DNA from: Nodosilinea sp. WJT8-NPBG4
GTDB taxonomy: Bacteria > Cyanobacteriota > Cyanobacteriia > Phormidesmidales > Phormidesmidaceae
Assembly: GCA_019359285.1 (NCBI GenBank)
Contig: JAHHHQ010000051.1
Location: forward strand, 78,407-142,406
Length of the DNA: 64,000 nucleotides
Direction: 5' to 3'
Shown here: piece by piece, positions 52,341-60,395 of the stretch
Position numbering within the stretch: the stretch's first letter is position 1
How the letters are laid out: the number at the start of each line of letters is the position of its first letter
Notes under the pieces: generated by a model
Seen by the model: the letters and a program-made list of their open reading frames with translations, nothing else
Told to the model about the DNA's origin: nothing
Database searches by the model: none
Translations under genes and position numbers: made by a program

Positions 52341-53891
52341 ATGCCGTCTCCCAAAACCACCGATGTCATCGTGATCGGCAGCGGCATCGGCGGTCTGTGC
52401 TGCGGCGCGCTGCTGGCCCGCTACGGCCATAGCGTCACCGTTTGCGAAAGCCACACCATTGCGGGCGGAGCCGCCCACGGCTTTGAGCGCCAGGGGTTCA
52501 TCTTTGACTCAGGGCCATCCCTCTACTCGGGAATGTCGTACCGGGCTTCCACCAATCCGCTGCGCCATGTGCTCGATGCGGTAGGCGAAGGCGACAGCGT
52601 CACCTGGGCCAACTACAACACCTGGGGCGTGCGCCTGCCCGAGGGCGACTTTGACACCACCGTCGGCAACGATCAGTTCGCTGACGTGCTGCGTGAGCTG
52701 CGAGGTGAACCTGCCGTCAAAGAATGGCGGAGCCTACAAAAAGCGATGGTCCCTTTGGGCAAAGCGGCCACGGCCCTACCCCCCGCCGCTCTCAGGTTGG
52801 ATTTGGGCGCAGTGCAAACCGTCGCTCCCTACGCCTGGGAACTACTGCGAAATGCTCCAGCGCTTACCCAATCCAGCAAACCCTTCAGCACCGTGCTCGA
52901 TCGCACTACCCGCGATCCCTTCATTCGCAACTGGATGAATATGCTGTGCTTTTTGCTGTCGGGCCTGCCCGCCGATGGCACCAGCACTGCCGAAATGGCC
53001 TTTATGTTTGCCGAGTGGTATCGTCCGGGCGTAGCGCTGGATTATCCAATTGGCGGCAGCGCGGCCCTGATCGACGCCCTGGTGCGTGGTCTAGAGAAGT
53101 ATGGCGGCACTCTGCGGCTGGGCGCTCACGTCAACGAAATTTTAGTGGAGCAGGGACGCGCGATCGGAGTCACCCTGAAATCGGGCGAAACCCTCAAAGC
53201 TAGCACCGTGATCTCCAACGCCTCTATCTGGGACACGCTGAAGCTGGTGCCCGATGGAGCCTTGCCAAAGACGTTTGTAGAAGAGCGCCAGGTCACCCCT
53301 GAGTGCCCTAGCTTTCTACACTTGCACCTGGGCATTGACGGTGAGGGACTTCCCTCTGACCTGGCCTGCCACTACATCACCGTCGACGATTGGGAACGAG
53401 GCATTGACGCTCCGCAGAATCTCATCGTCATGTCGATTCCCACGGTGCTTGACCCGTCGCTGGCCCCGCCTGGCAAGCACACCATCCATGTCTACACCCC
53501 GGCCACGGAGCCCTATGAACTTTGGCAGGGATGCGATCGCCGCAGTTCTGAATATGCCCAGCTCAAAGCGGAACGGGCAAAACCCCTCTGGCAAGCCCTA
53601 GAGCGCATCATTCCCGAGGTGCGCAGCCGAGTGGAGGTGGAATTGGTCGGCACTCCCCTCACCCACGAACGCTTTTTGCGTTGCCACCGTGGCAGCTACG
53701 GCCCTGCCATCTCGGTTGAAAATGGCCTCTTTCCAGGGCCAAAGACCCCGCTGGAGGGGCTGCTCTGCGTGGGCGGTTCTACCTTCCCCGGCATCGGCCT
53801 GCCCGCGGTAGCCGCCTGTGGACTGATGACCGCCAACACCCTGGCCTCTGTCAGCCAGCACCGCCAAATGCTGCGGGAGGTATTGGGCTAG
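52341..53891 (+). CDS. FAD-dependent carotenoid isomerase/retinol saturase-like oxidoreductase
   Basis: 516 residues from the ATG at 52341, where GGAG lies six bases upstream; the frame is open further, overlapping the previous gene in another frame, but the dinucleotide fold begins right here (TTDVIVIGSGIGGLCCGALLARYGHSVTVCESHTIAGGAAHGF). The GxGxxG motif, the GFIFDSGPSLYSG block and the C-terminal LFPGPKTPLEGLLCVGGSTFPGIGLPAVAACGLMTANTLAS are those of the CrtISO/phytoene-desaturase-like family. The reaction may be isomerisation or saturation of a polyene; the true CrtH is usually a separate gene, so the substrate is open. Confidence 0.87.
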   Translation: MPSPKTTDVIVIGSGIGGLCCGALLARYGHSVTVCESHTIAGGAAHGFERQGFIFDSGPSLYSGMSYRASTNPLRHVLDAVGEGDSVTWANYNTWGVRLPEGDFDTTVGNDQFADVLRELRGEPAVKEWRSLQKAMVPLGKAATALPPAALRLDLGAVQTVAPYAWELLRNAPALTQSSKPFSTVLDRTTRDPFIRNWMNMLCFLLSGLPADGTSTAEMAFMFAEWYRPGVALDYPIGGSAALIDALVRGLEKYGGTLRLGAHVNEILVEQGRAIGVTLKSGETLKASTVISNASIWDTLKLVPDGALPKTFVEERQVTPECPSFLHLHLGIDGEGLPSDLACHYITVDDWERGIDAPQNLIVMSIPTVLDPSLAPPGKHTIHVYTPATEPYELWQGCDRRSSEYAQLKAERAKPLWQALERIIPEVRSRVEVELVGTPLTHERFLRCHRGSYGPAISVENGLFPGPKTPLEGLLCVGGSTFPGIGLPAVAACGLMTANTLASVSQHRQMLREVLG

Positions 53892-53931
53892 TAGCTCGTC
53901 TGCCTACCCTAAGCTGCCTCACGCTCCATGC

Positions 53932-55605
53932 CTACGTTGGCTCACGCCAAAACGTCAGATTTTCGCCGATCGGCTGTAGCGTGGTGCCAGGGAAGTAAAA
54001 CTGCAAAATGCGACCATAGCTCCAGCCCAGTTTGCCCAGGCGGTATGACCCAGTTTGACTCAGGCCGACGCCGTGACCCCAGCCGCCGCCTACAAAGCGG
54101 TAACCCGTAATCTGTCCCGAAGCCGGGGTGCCAGGGGACGTGCTTCCCGCTGCCGGGGCCTGATACATCGGCTCAACATAGAACAGCAGGCTGCGGGGGG
54201 CCGTGAGCACCCGCACAATTTCATCCTTCTTGAGCTGCACCACGCCCAGGTCGGTTTCGATATCGATCGCCTGTACCCGACCCGAGTCGGCCCGTTCTGA
54301 AACCCGCACCGATCGCACCTGGGTCAGCCCTGCCATGGGGTGCTGGCGACGGCCCAAGTAGGTTCTTAAATCTTGAGTGATTTCGGCCAGGGGGCTCTCG
54401 TTGCGCCAGCGAAATAGCTCCCAGGTGTCTTCGTTGAATCCCTTGTCGATGGCCATAAAGGCGCGAATCGCCTCCTCGGAGCTGAGGGGATATTGGTTGA
54501 TGTCCCAGAGACCGTTGACGGTATCGACCACCGGGCGCAGATAGGGGCGATCGGGACCATCCCACACGTCGCTAAAGGCCGCCGTAATGCCCCCCGTAGT
54601 GGAGGAATACAGGGCATCGACCAGCTCGTTTTGATAGGTGAGCACCTGGCCCTGGGTGGCCTGAATGGCCTGGTCGGCCACGGGTGCAGTGCCGGTCAAC
54701 CCTCGGTAGACCTGGCACTGGGTGTCGGCGCAGAGTTCGTAGTCGTCGATGGCGAAGCGGCGCAGGTTGCGCAGGGCATAGGTGCGAGCCAGCACCGCCT
54801 GGGCCTGAATGGCGGGCACTGGCGCACTGGCACCAATTTCGTGGGGCACCACCCCGCGCAGGTAGGTTTCGATCGGCACGCTGTTCACTAGGGTGTAGGT
54901 GCCGTAGGTGTTGGGCTGCACCCGCAACGTGCCGCCATAGACGCGGGTGACGGGCGGCTCGTCGGGCTGGGTCACCCGCACCCGTCCGCCGCTGGCGCGA
55001 ATGTCGAGGGTGTCGCGGCCATAGCGGTAGCCGTTGGCCTCAAAGTAGGTGCGGGGAATTTGGCCCACCACTTCGCTGTCGAGAAAGACCTCGGTAAACC
55101 CCTGGGCTTGCAGGTTTTTGACCAGCAGGCGGCGCACTAGGGGGCTGTTGTAGGTTTCGCGGTTGGCCCACACTTCCCAGCTGCCGGGCTGGGCGATCTC
55201 GGGCTCAATGCCGCGATCGCGCCACTGCTGGGCACTAAATTCGGCGGTTTCAAAGCTGCGGTGGTTGCTGAGCACCACGCGCTCGCCCAGGGTGGCCTCG
55301 GGCAATTGCTCTGGGGCCAGACCGATCACAACGCGGCTGGTGGTGACGGTTTGGGGTTGGCCCTGGGTGTCAAAGCTGAGGGTGAGCTGCTCGCCGGGCA
55401 GAGCTTCGAGGGTGATGCGGTCTTGCAGATTTTCGCCAAAGCGCTGCACGATGCCCACCTGAATCACCGGGTTTTGGGCAGCGGGGGCGGGTGCTGCGAT
55501 GGCAGTGGTGAGGGCGATCGCCATGCCGCCCACTGTACCCAACCATCGCGATCGCCGATGGCCCAGGGGACGAAACTGAAAGTGGGGCAGGGAGAGCGTA
55601 GCCAT
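53932..55605 (-). CDS. SpoIID/LytB domain protein (secreted amidase enhancer or lytic transglycosylase-like)
   Basis: 557 residues. Signal region (WLGTVGGMAIALTTAIAAPAPAAQ) then an N-terminal part with an SPOR-like section (WANRETYNSPLVRRLLVKNLQAQGFTEVFLDSEVVG) and a SpoIID domain (about 235-530): YTLVNSVPIETYLRGVVPHEIGASAPVPAIQAQAVLARTYALRN, VYRGL, YSSTTGGITAAFSDVWDG, GGGWGHGVGLSQTGSYRLGKLGWSYGRILQFYFPGTTL. In cyanobacteria such proteins work on peptidoglycan, probably at division. The catalytic Glu in VPHEIG is present. Confidence 0.88.
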   Translation of the reverse strand: MATLSLPHFQFRPLGHRRSRWLGTVGGMAIALTTAIAAPAPAAQNPVIQVGIVQRFGENLQDRITLEALPGEQLTLSFDTQGQPQTVTTSRVVIGLAPEQLPEATLGERVVLSNHRSFETAEFSAQQWRDRGIEPEIAQPGSWEVWANRETYNSPLVRRLLVKNLQAQGFTEVFLDSEVVGQIPRTYFEANGYRYGRDTLDIRASGGRVRVTQPDEPPVTRVYGGTLRVQPNTYGTYTLVNSVPIETYLRGVVPHEIGASAPVPAIQAQAVLARTYALRNLRRFAIDDYELCADTQCQVYRGLTGTAPVADQAIQATQGQVLTYQNELVDALYSSTTGGITAAFSDVWDGPDRPYLRPVVDTVNGLWDINQYPLSSEEAIRAFMAIDKGFNEDTWELFRWRNESPLAEITQDLRTYLGRRQHPMAGLTQVRSVRVSERADSGRVQAIDIETDLGVVQLKKDEIVRVLTAPRSLLFYVEPMYQAPAAGSTSPGTPASGQITGYRFVGGGWGHGVGLSQTGSYRLGKLGWSYGRILQFYFPGTTLQPIGENLTFWREPT

Positions 55606-55764
55606 AGTGCTCTAACGAAGTAGTGTGCTGCCCGCTGTTTGTGCAGTCGGGTCAGAGAAATTCTAGCGGCTGCAGACCCTAGAGGGTGGGAATCTTTTTG
55701 GTTCTATTTTCGATGGGCAATTCCTAAGCCACTGCCGCCTCTTACCCTCGACACAGCTTGTGCT

Positions 55765-56382
55765 CTAAATTTGCCTATTGTTGACTTGGGACAAGATGAA
55801 ATCATACCCATGGTCAAAACGAGGAATCATTCGGCAGTTGAGTTGATTAAGCTCTTCAACAATGTCGGGGCTGTCAAAATCTTTAGAGTTTCGATTTAGG
55901 AAACATGCCCGCTGATGTCTAAAATTTTGCAAGTGGCTGATGACTGATGCGTACACCAAAGCATCTTGCGGGGCTAAGTCGTATCTGGTTTCAAACTCTG
56001 CCGCACCGCTTAAAATCTCAGCTGTGAGAGCGATAATTTCGCCAACTTCCACAATGCGTTGACGGCACTGAATAAATCGAAAGCGCTCTTCTTCATTGCT
56101 TTGTACTAATAAGCTAGCGATATCTTGAATGCTCTGAATTCGGCTGGCGTAGGATGCTGTGCGTAAAAGCTGGCTCAGCTCTGCATTTAGTAATTGTTGG
56201 AGTTCACGACGGTTGCGATTTTGGCGGGTCAACTTTTCGTGGGGTTCGGCCAAACTATAGGCGGGCATAATGAGTTTTGCCTGCCCAGTTTCACAGAGAG
56301 AAAGAATCTGCTCGCAATCAGAACATTGCTCTTGTTCGAAAGTCAGCTCTAGGACAAAGTTTGTTTCAGCATAAATATTCAC
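55765..56382 (-). CDS. PIN domain protein
   Basis: 205 residues. Acidic positions of a PIN nuclease: Glu6 (YAETNF), Glu46 (SLAEPHEK), Asp140 (APQDALVYASVISHL) and Asp168 (NRNSKDF). The first residue is Glu instead of the usual Asp. The ATG overlaps the stop of the upstream PD-(D/E)XK-like gene by four bases (ATGA). PIN proteins cleave RNA, mostly as VapC toxins, but this one is longer than typical VapC (about 130-140) and its partner is not a classic antitoxin. Composition is AT-richer than the core genes. Role: unknown RNase-like, perhaps part of a two-gene accessory module. Confidence 0.75.
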   Translation of the reverse strand: MNIYAETNFVLELTFEQEQCSDCEQILSLCETGQAKLIMPAYSLAEPHEKLTRQNRNRRELQQLLNAELSQLLRTASYASRIQSIQDIASLLVQSNEEERFRFIQCRQRIVEVGEIIALTAEILSGAAEFETRYDLAPQDALVYASVISHLQNFRHQRACFLNRNSKDFDSPDIVEELNQLNCRMIPRFDHGYDFILSQVNNRQI

Positions 56383-56849
56383 GCTGCTGCCTCGTGTTCA
56401 AATTTGCCTCCAGATAGGGCATTGTTTAAGCCCGACTCGACAAGCCACTGTAGGGACTTATCAAAGGTTTCTGGTGCTTGCTTAGAGTGAAGCAGTTCTC
56501 CAATCCAGGAAGCGACGATGAGTTCAAGGCTTTGCCCGCTAATCTGGTCGGCGGTTACCCCAGCCTTATCAAAATAGGGCTGAAGGATAGGATGAGCATC
56601 AATGGTGTAGGTCGGGTCGCTCTGCTCAGGATGAGCCTCGGCATCTACCCACAGATAAAACTTATCTGGGAAGGCCATTAGAAAGTACGGGGCATTGGGC
56701 AAGATGCCGTGGGCCAGAATGTTGCGACGAAGCGCTGCGGCCCAGGCTGGCGATGCGTTGGTTTTGCCTTTGACTTCAACTACCAAGGCGAGTTTGCCGT
56801 TGCGATCGGTAACGGAGAGATCCCAACCCATGTCGCGAGTGAAAGCCAT
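56379..56849 (-). CDS. PD-(D/E)XK-like protein of unknown function
   Basis: 156 residues. Asp10 in DMGWDLSVTDRNGK and Glu25-Val-Lys27 in LALVVEVKGKT fit the D-(x)14-E-x-K motif of restriction-endonuclease-like folds, followed by WAAALRRNILAHGILPNAPYFLMAFPDKFYLWVD, a helix-strand order common in these folds. The rest is a helical tail. It could be a nuclease or a degenerate binding domain. It overlaps the PIN gene by four bases, so the two proteins likely work together. No helicase or methylase is near. Confidence 0.6.
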   Translation of the reverse strand: MAFTRDMGWDLSVTDRNGKLALVVEVKGKTNASPAWAAALRRNILAHGILPNAPYFLMAFPDKFYLWVDAEAHPEQSDPTYTIDAHPILQPYFDKAGVTADQISGQSLELIVASWIGELLHSKQAPETFDKSLQWLVESGLNNALSGGKFEHEAAA

Positions 56850-57182
56850 AGCGGGTTCACATTGGAAAGTGACTACTCAATTATATTGGGCACGGCACCT
56901 GGTGAGGCATGGTGTTGAGCAGAAAACTTATCCGAATGGTTGGGCCGTTGATGAAAAAATCATTTTTTAAGACACAGTTGGTTGGGAATAAAGTCGCACT
57001 GGAATTATTGGGTTTCTTTCGTCAACTCAACATACAGGAAATCTGCGATCGCACTAAGATTTGAGTGCGGGCGATCGCACATGAATGAAGGAATTCGCGC
57101 GTTTGGAATAGGTCTTTAAGCAAGAAAACTATTAGAGGAGTTGGATTACACTGGCGCTTTATCCAACTTACAGTAGCTAGCA
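56850..57182. other. intergenic region, 333 nt
   Basis: Upstream of the PD-(D/E)XK/PIN pair (promoter space) and downstream of the HEPN gene. AT-rich, with two HIP1-like sites; no gene seen. Confidence 0.4.
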
Positions 57183-58121
57183 TTAAAAGATCTCACCACA
57201 TGTTAAACATTCTGGGTCAAAGCGCTCTGAGTCATTGATCACATTACCTGGACATGAGATATTACTGCATGGTTTACGCACAACCGGGATCTTTGTCCGA
57301 CAAACGACGCAATACACAAATGTGGCTGTTGAAGAGTTTGGCTCTAGATGTGCTGTACGAGGCTCGAGGTCTGGGTAGGACTCACTACACAACATTCTAC
57401 ATTCAGAGCATAGGTATCGGCGCTGCTTCTTATTAAATCCGAAGTGTTGTTCTAGGTCAGAGTTGCCGAGCAGGTCGATAAGGACCTGAAACTCGCGAAC
57501 TAATTGGAAACCGTGGCCCTCAGTTACAAACGCCGCTGATGGTGTTGAGTCAAGATACTTTTCACGATCAGCCATCCATTTGTGCGGTCCTCGCAACTCA
57601 GAGGTGACAGTAAGAATGGATAAAAGAATATCTTTCTCACTGAATCGAAGGTTGCGGTCGACCGAGTGAAACACTGTGTTACGGACACGTCGCATTTCTG
57701 AGAATTGCTGAGTAAATGTGTCCGTAAACCGATTTGTTGCGACTGTATCGTGAATCCGTATTAAGTCGTCCGCGTCCGCAGTCCGGAATGCAGAGAAAGC
57801 AGTGTCAGCTATATCGCACTTTTTAGGCCAAGATTGTGAGTTGCCAGCAATCAAAAGAAAAGGTGACACCTCGGCAATTGCAGATTTAACTAAAAACTCG
57901 GTACCCTGCTGAAGCAGAGCTGTTGCAATTGCTAAAGGCTTTTGAGATGCCTTTAGATAGTGTTCAGTCTGTTCTTCCTCAATTATCGCGTCCCATTCTT
58001 CTGCCCATCCTTCTGCGTCGCGGTAATTGAGGAGAAGATCTATGACGGTGTCCCAAGCGAGATTAAGCAGGGTCATTCCTTGCTCTTCGAAATCTTCACG
58101 GGTGGGGATGTCTCGAATCAT
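57183..58121 (-). CDS. HEPN-like protein with C-terminal zinc ribbons
   Basis: 312 residues. Central part RRVRNTVFHSVDRN has Arg147-Asn148-x3-His152, the R-x4-6-H motif of HEPN ribonucleases, within a helical region (TEFLVKSAIAEVSPFLLIAGN...). The last 80 residues have four cysteine pairs (CSEC, CVVC, CSNISC, CLTC), which make two zinc ribbons. HEPN RNases are effectors in many toxin and phage-defence systems. The AT-rich composition and the neighbouring PIN pair support an accessory gene. No MNT or other antitoxin is visible, and the motif could be chance; the domain call is by eye. Confidence 0.6.
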   Translation of the reverse strand: MIRDIPTREDFEEQGMTLLNLAWDTVIDLLLNYRDAEGWAEEWDAIIEEEQTEHYLKASQKPLAIATALLQQGTEFLVKSAIAEVSPFLLIAGNSQSWPKKCDIADTAFSAFRTADADDLIRIHDTVATNRFTDTFTQQFSEMRRVRNTVFHSVDRNLRFSEKDILLSILTVTSELRGPHKWMADREKYLDSTPSAAFVTEGHGFQLVREFQVLIDLLGNSDLEQHFGFNKKQRRYLCSECRMLCSESYPDLEPRTAHLEPNSSTATFVYCVVCRTKIPVVRKPCSNISCPGNVINDSERFDPECLTCGEIF

Positions 58122-58692
58122 GCAAGATAGTTAGCTAGCAGGTAAATAAGTATGCACCGAGTATTAGAGCTTTATAGATTAAGATCTTCCACATCCCGCA
58201 TTATCTGTCAGATCTGCGAAATAAGCTCCAATCTTCAAAGAGTTAAATAGCATGCTTGACAGTTAAATCTCAAATTTGGGGGTGTTGTCTCCCGAATTTG
58301 AGATTTAACTCTTGGGAATATGGGTTTTATCCGTCAGATGAACCAGATAAGTACCCAGACAATGAGCTTCTCCAGCCCATATCCCTTGCGCCACTCCTGG
58401 TTGATTTAACCCGTGAACAAGTCATTGGTCCACGGTTGACGGGGAGCGATCGCACCGTTATTCTCTTACATTAAGCCGTTCAGCCAAAGCGGTGATTACG
58501 CAGAACTCGAAAATCTTAGCGCTGCCTGAAGGTGTTAGCGGCACCAACAGACAGCTAACCCCGCAAATCTAACAGGCAGATTGCGAGGCTAGGCTCATCG
58601 TACCCTAGCCCCCACAGTTTGCACTTCAACTGCGGGTGGCTGGGGTTTTCGCGTTCTGTTTCTTCCGTGCCCACTACAAGGAAACAGAACCG
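58122..58692. other. intergenic region, 571 nt, with 50-nt hairpin
   Basis: Holds the long inverted repeat at 58261-58310. The plus-strand frame 58256-58474 runs through the hairpin and looks accidental. AAGGA before the next ATG (58693) is its ribosome binding site. Confidence 0.5.
58261..58310. repeat. 50-nt inverted repeat (20-bp arms)
   Basis: AGTTAAATCTCAAATTTGGG (58261-58280) and CCCGAATTTGAGATTTAACT (58291-58310) pair at 19 of 20 positions, the last being G-T, around a 10-nt loop. AGTTAAAT also occurs at 58241. No T-run follows, so it is not a plain terminator. It may be a MITE-like or transposon-end element. Confidence 0.75.
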
Positions 58693-58998
58693 ATGTTTGA
58701 ATATCTCGAACCCGATGCCAGCGGCGCATCTAATTTGCCGCCGTCTTCACACAGCACCTCCCAGGTTCGCCCAGAGCGGGTGCGCCACATGCTCTACGGC
58801 AGCCTCGCAGGCATAGACCGCACCATCAAAATCCTCCACGCCCTCGGCTACACCGACCCCAACGACTGGAGCGACCCCATCCCCGTGCCGCCCACCAGCG
58901 GCACCCCTGGCTCAACCTCCCCAGCAGGAACCACGCCAGCATTGAGCAAAGCCGACATGTGGATGGCGATCGCCACCAAAACCGTGCTGATTGAGTAA
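58693..58998 (+). CDS. small conserved cyanobacterial protein, second copy of the 5855-6139 family
   Basis: 101 residues from MFEYLEPDASGASNLPPSSHSTSQVRPERVRHMLYGSLAGIDRTIKILHALGYTDPNDWSDPIPVP. The core RPERVRHMLYGS...LHALGYTDPNDWS parallels RERLRHLVIGS...LHVLNYADQMTWS in the gene at 5855-6139. I recall similar proteins with this opening (FEYLEPD..SNLPPSSH) in many cyanobacteria. The C-terminal part differs (Gly/Pro/Ser-rich linker, then ADMWMAIATKTVLIE). No function known. AAGGA lies upstream of the ATG. Confidence 0.65.
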   Translation: MFEYLEPDASGASNLPPSSHSTSQVRPERVRHMLYGSLAGIDRTIKILHALGYTDPNDWSDPIPVPPTSGTPGSTSPAGTTPALSKADMWMAIATKTVLIE

Positions 58999-59542
58999 CC
59001 CCCTGCCCGCCCCCGACGGCCTACCCATTGCTATCGGGGGCGGCGATCGCCAAAATCAAGCCTGCTGCGATCGCAACTTGGCATACTGAGAAGCCCGTTC
59101 AACAATCCGAGACGACAGTGAAGCTTACTAACGTTGCGGTAAAGCTCACTGACCCAGCAATAGTTCCAACGCTGGAGCATGGAGAACTGCCAAAACTCCA
59201 ACAATTTCCCTGCACCCGTATCCCGTTCCTTTGTGCCAGCCTCTCGTTACTCTGTAACGTCCCCCCGTTACTTTGTAATAGCCTCTCGTTACTCTATAAC
59301 GGCCTCTTGTTACACTGCACCAGCCTGCCGTTACTCTATGACGGCCAATCGCTACTCTATGACGGCCTGTCGCTACTCCGTACCAGCCCCTTGTTCCTTT
59401 GCACCAGCCTGCCGTTACTCTACAATCACCTCCCGTTTCTTTATGTCGGCCAGCCGTTGCGGCTTACCATTACGCCCAAATCCCTCTCGACCCCTGGCGC
59501 GCGATCGCCCAGGGGTAACATCTTCTGTACAGCTTTGAAGAA
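58999..59542. other. intergenic region, 544 nt, dominated by a tandem repeat
   Basis: Mostly the 21-bp tandem repeat listed at 59219-59470. A plus-strand frame (59028-59612) reads through it because 21 is a multiple of three, and a second frame is open too, so coding is doubtful. Confidence 0.5.
59219..59470. repeat. degenerate 21-bp tandem repeat (about 12 units)
   Basis: Twelve consecutive 21-nt units with the loose form CC-n3-CGTTACTCTATAACGG. Many units contain CGTTA..TAACG half-sites (CGTTACTCTGTAACG is a perfect small hairpin), so the array can fold into a chain of stems. Unit variants share CGTTACTCT, GACGGCC and CACCAGCC endings, and variant types seem to alternate. Confidence 0.85.
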
Positions 59543-60220
59543 CTACACGCTCTGGCTGCCCTTGCGGTTGTGCAGTCGGGTGAGCGAAATTCTCGCCGAC
59601 TCGGCCACCTGAAACTGAGAGTCTTTTTCGAGGTAGCGCAGGGCTGGCTCAGTTTTTGGCGTGGGCAGGTGGCCCAGGGCCTCAGCCAGGCGCTGGCGCA
59701 CCAGCCAGTCTTCAGACTGGGCAAACTTGAGGATCTCATCGACCGCTTCCAGGTCACCGATCTCGCCAACAGCGGCGATCGCCGCCTGCTGCATCACAAC
59801 CTCGTCACTTTGCAGCGCCTGCATCAGCACATCGTGGGCGCGAGGGTCTTTGAGGTTGCCAAGAGAAACCGCCGCACTAAAGCGCACCAGCCAGTCAGTG
59901 TCTTCGTAAAACGCTCGCACCAGCGTCTCAAACGCTCGGGGATCTTCTAAATATCCCAGCGCCCCAGCCGCGTCAGCGCGAATGCCATAGTCGGGGTCAG
60001 AAGTGAGCAGATTGATCAAAATGTCGTAGGACTCTTCGTCAGGCTTAATGCCCAGGGCAAACACCGCCATCGAGCGAATTTGCAGGTTTTTGTCGTGAAG
60101 CGCCTGCCGAATCAGCGGTGCCGCCTGAGCCGCGGGCACATCCCGTAGCGAGGCCAAAGCCAGCATGCGGTCTTTCGAGTCTTCGCTTTTAAGCTGGGCA
60201 GAAATCTGCTCTAAATCCAT
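59543..60220 (-). CDS. HEAT-repeat protein (PBS-lyase-like)
   Basis: 225 residues of about six HEAT/PBS-lyase-type repeats (NLQIRSMAVFALGIKPDEESYDILINLL; DYGIRADAAGALGYLEDPRAFETLVRAF; DWLVRFSAAVSLGNLKDPRAHDVLMQAL; EVVMQQAAIAAVGEIGDLEAVDEILKFA; DWLVRQRLAEALGHLPTPKTEPAL). The family includes phycobilin lyases (CpcE/F) and NblB; this one does not match NblB well by memory, so it stays a general HEAT protein. Cytoplasmic. It may bind phycobiliproteins or other partners. Confidence 0.85.
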   Translation of the reverse strand: MDLEQISAQLKSEDSKDRMLALASLRDVPAAQAAPLIRQALHDKNLQIRSMAVFALGIKPDEESYDILINLLTSDPDYGIRADAAGALGYLEDPRAFETLVRAFYEDTDWLVRFSAAVSLGNLKDPRAHDVLMQALQSDEVVMQQAAIAAVGEIGDLEAVDEILKFAQSEDWLVRQRLAEALGHLPTPKTEPALRYLEKDSQFQVAESARISLTRLHNRKGSQSV

Positions 60221-60257
60221 GGGAAAGGTTCGGGGTGAACGGTCCTCTTCAGTATAA

Positions 60258-60395
60258 GGAGATGAGAAAGATGGGGTAGGTGAGGAGGATGGGGCAGGTG
60301 AGGAGGATGGAGAAGTAAGCTAAGGTCTCTCTCTTCCCTATCTTCCTCATCTCCCCTATCTCCCTCATCTCCCCTATCTCCCCTACCCTCTCATC
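60258..60395. repeat. purine-rich direct repeats with pyrimidine inverted partner
   Basis: gatggggtaggtgaggagg and ggtgaggaggatgg direct repeats are followed by catctcccctatctccct repeats, making a large imperfect inverted repeat between two minus-strand genes. The same type occurs at 14222 and 21533. Confidence 0.7.

Noticed and set aside
58256..58474. 72-codon frame as a gene
   Set aside because: It runs through the 50-nt hairpin and shows no known features or start signal.
59219..59470. CRISPR array
   Set aside because: Units are contiguous and degenerate with no spacers, and no cas genes are in the window.
59028..59612. 194-codon plus-strand frame through the 21-bp repeat
   Set aside because: A 21-bp period keeps more than one frame open by itself; no family, no ribosome binding site, and it overlaps the end of the HEAT gene on the other strand.
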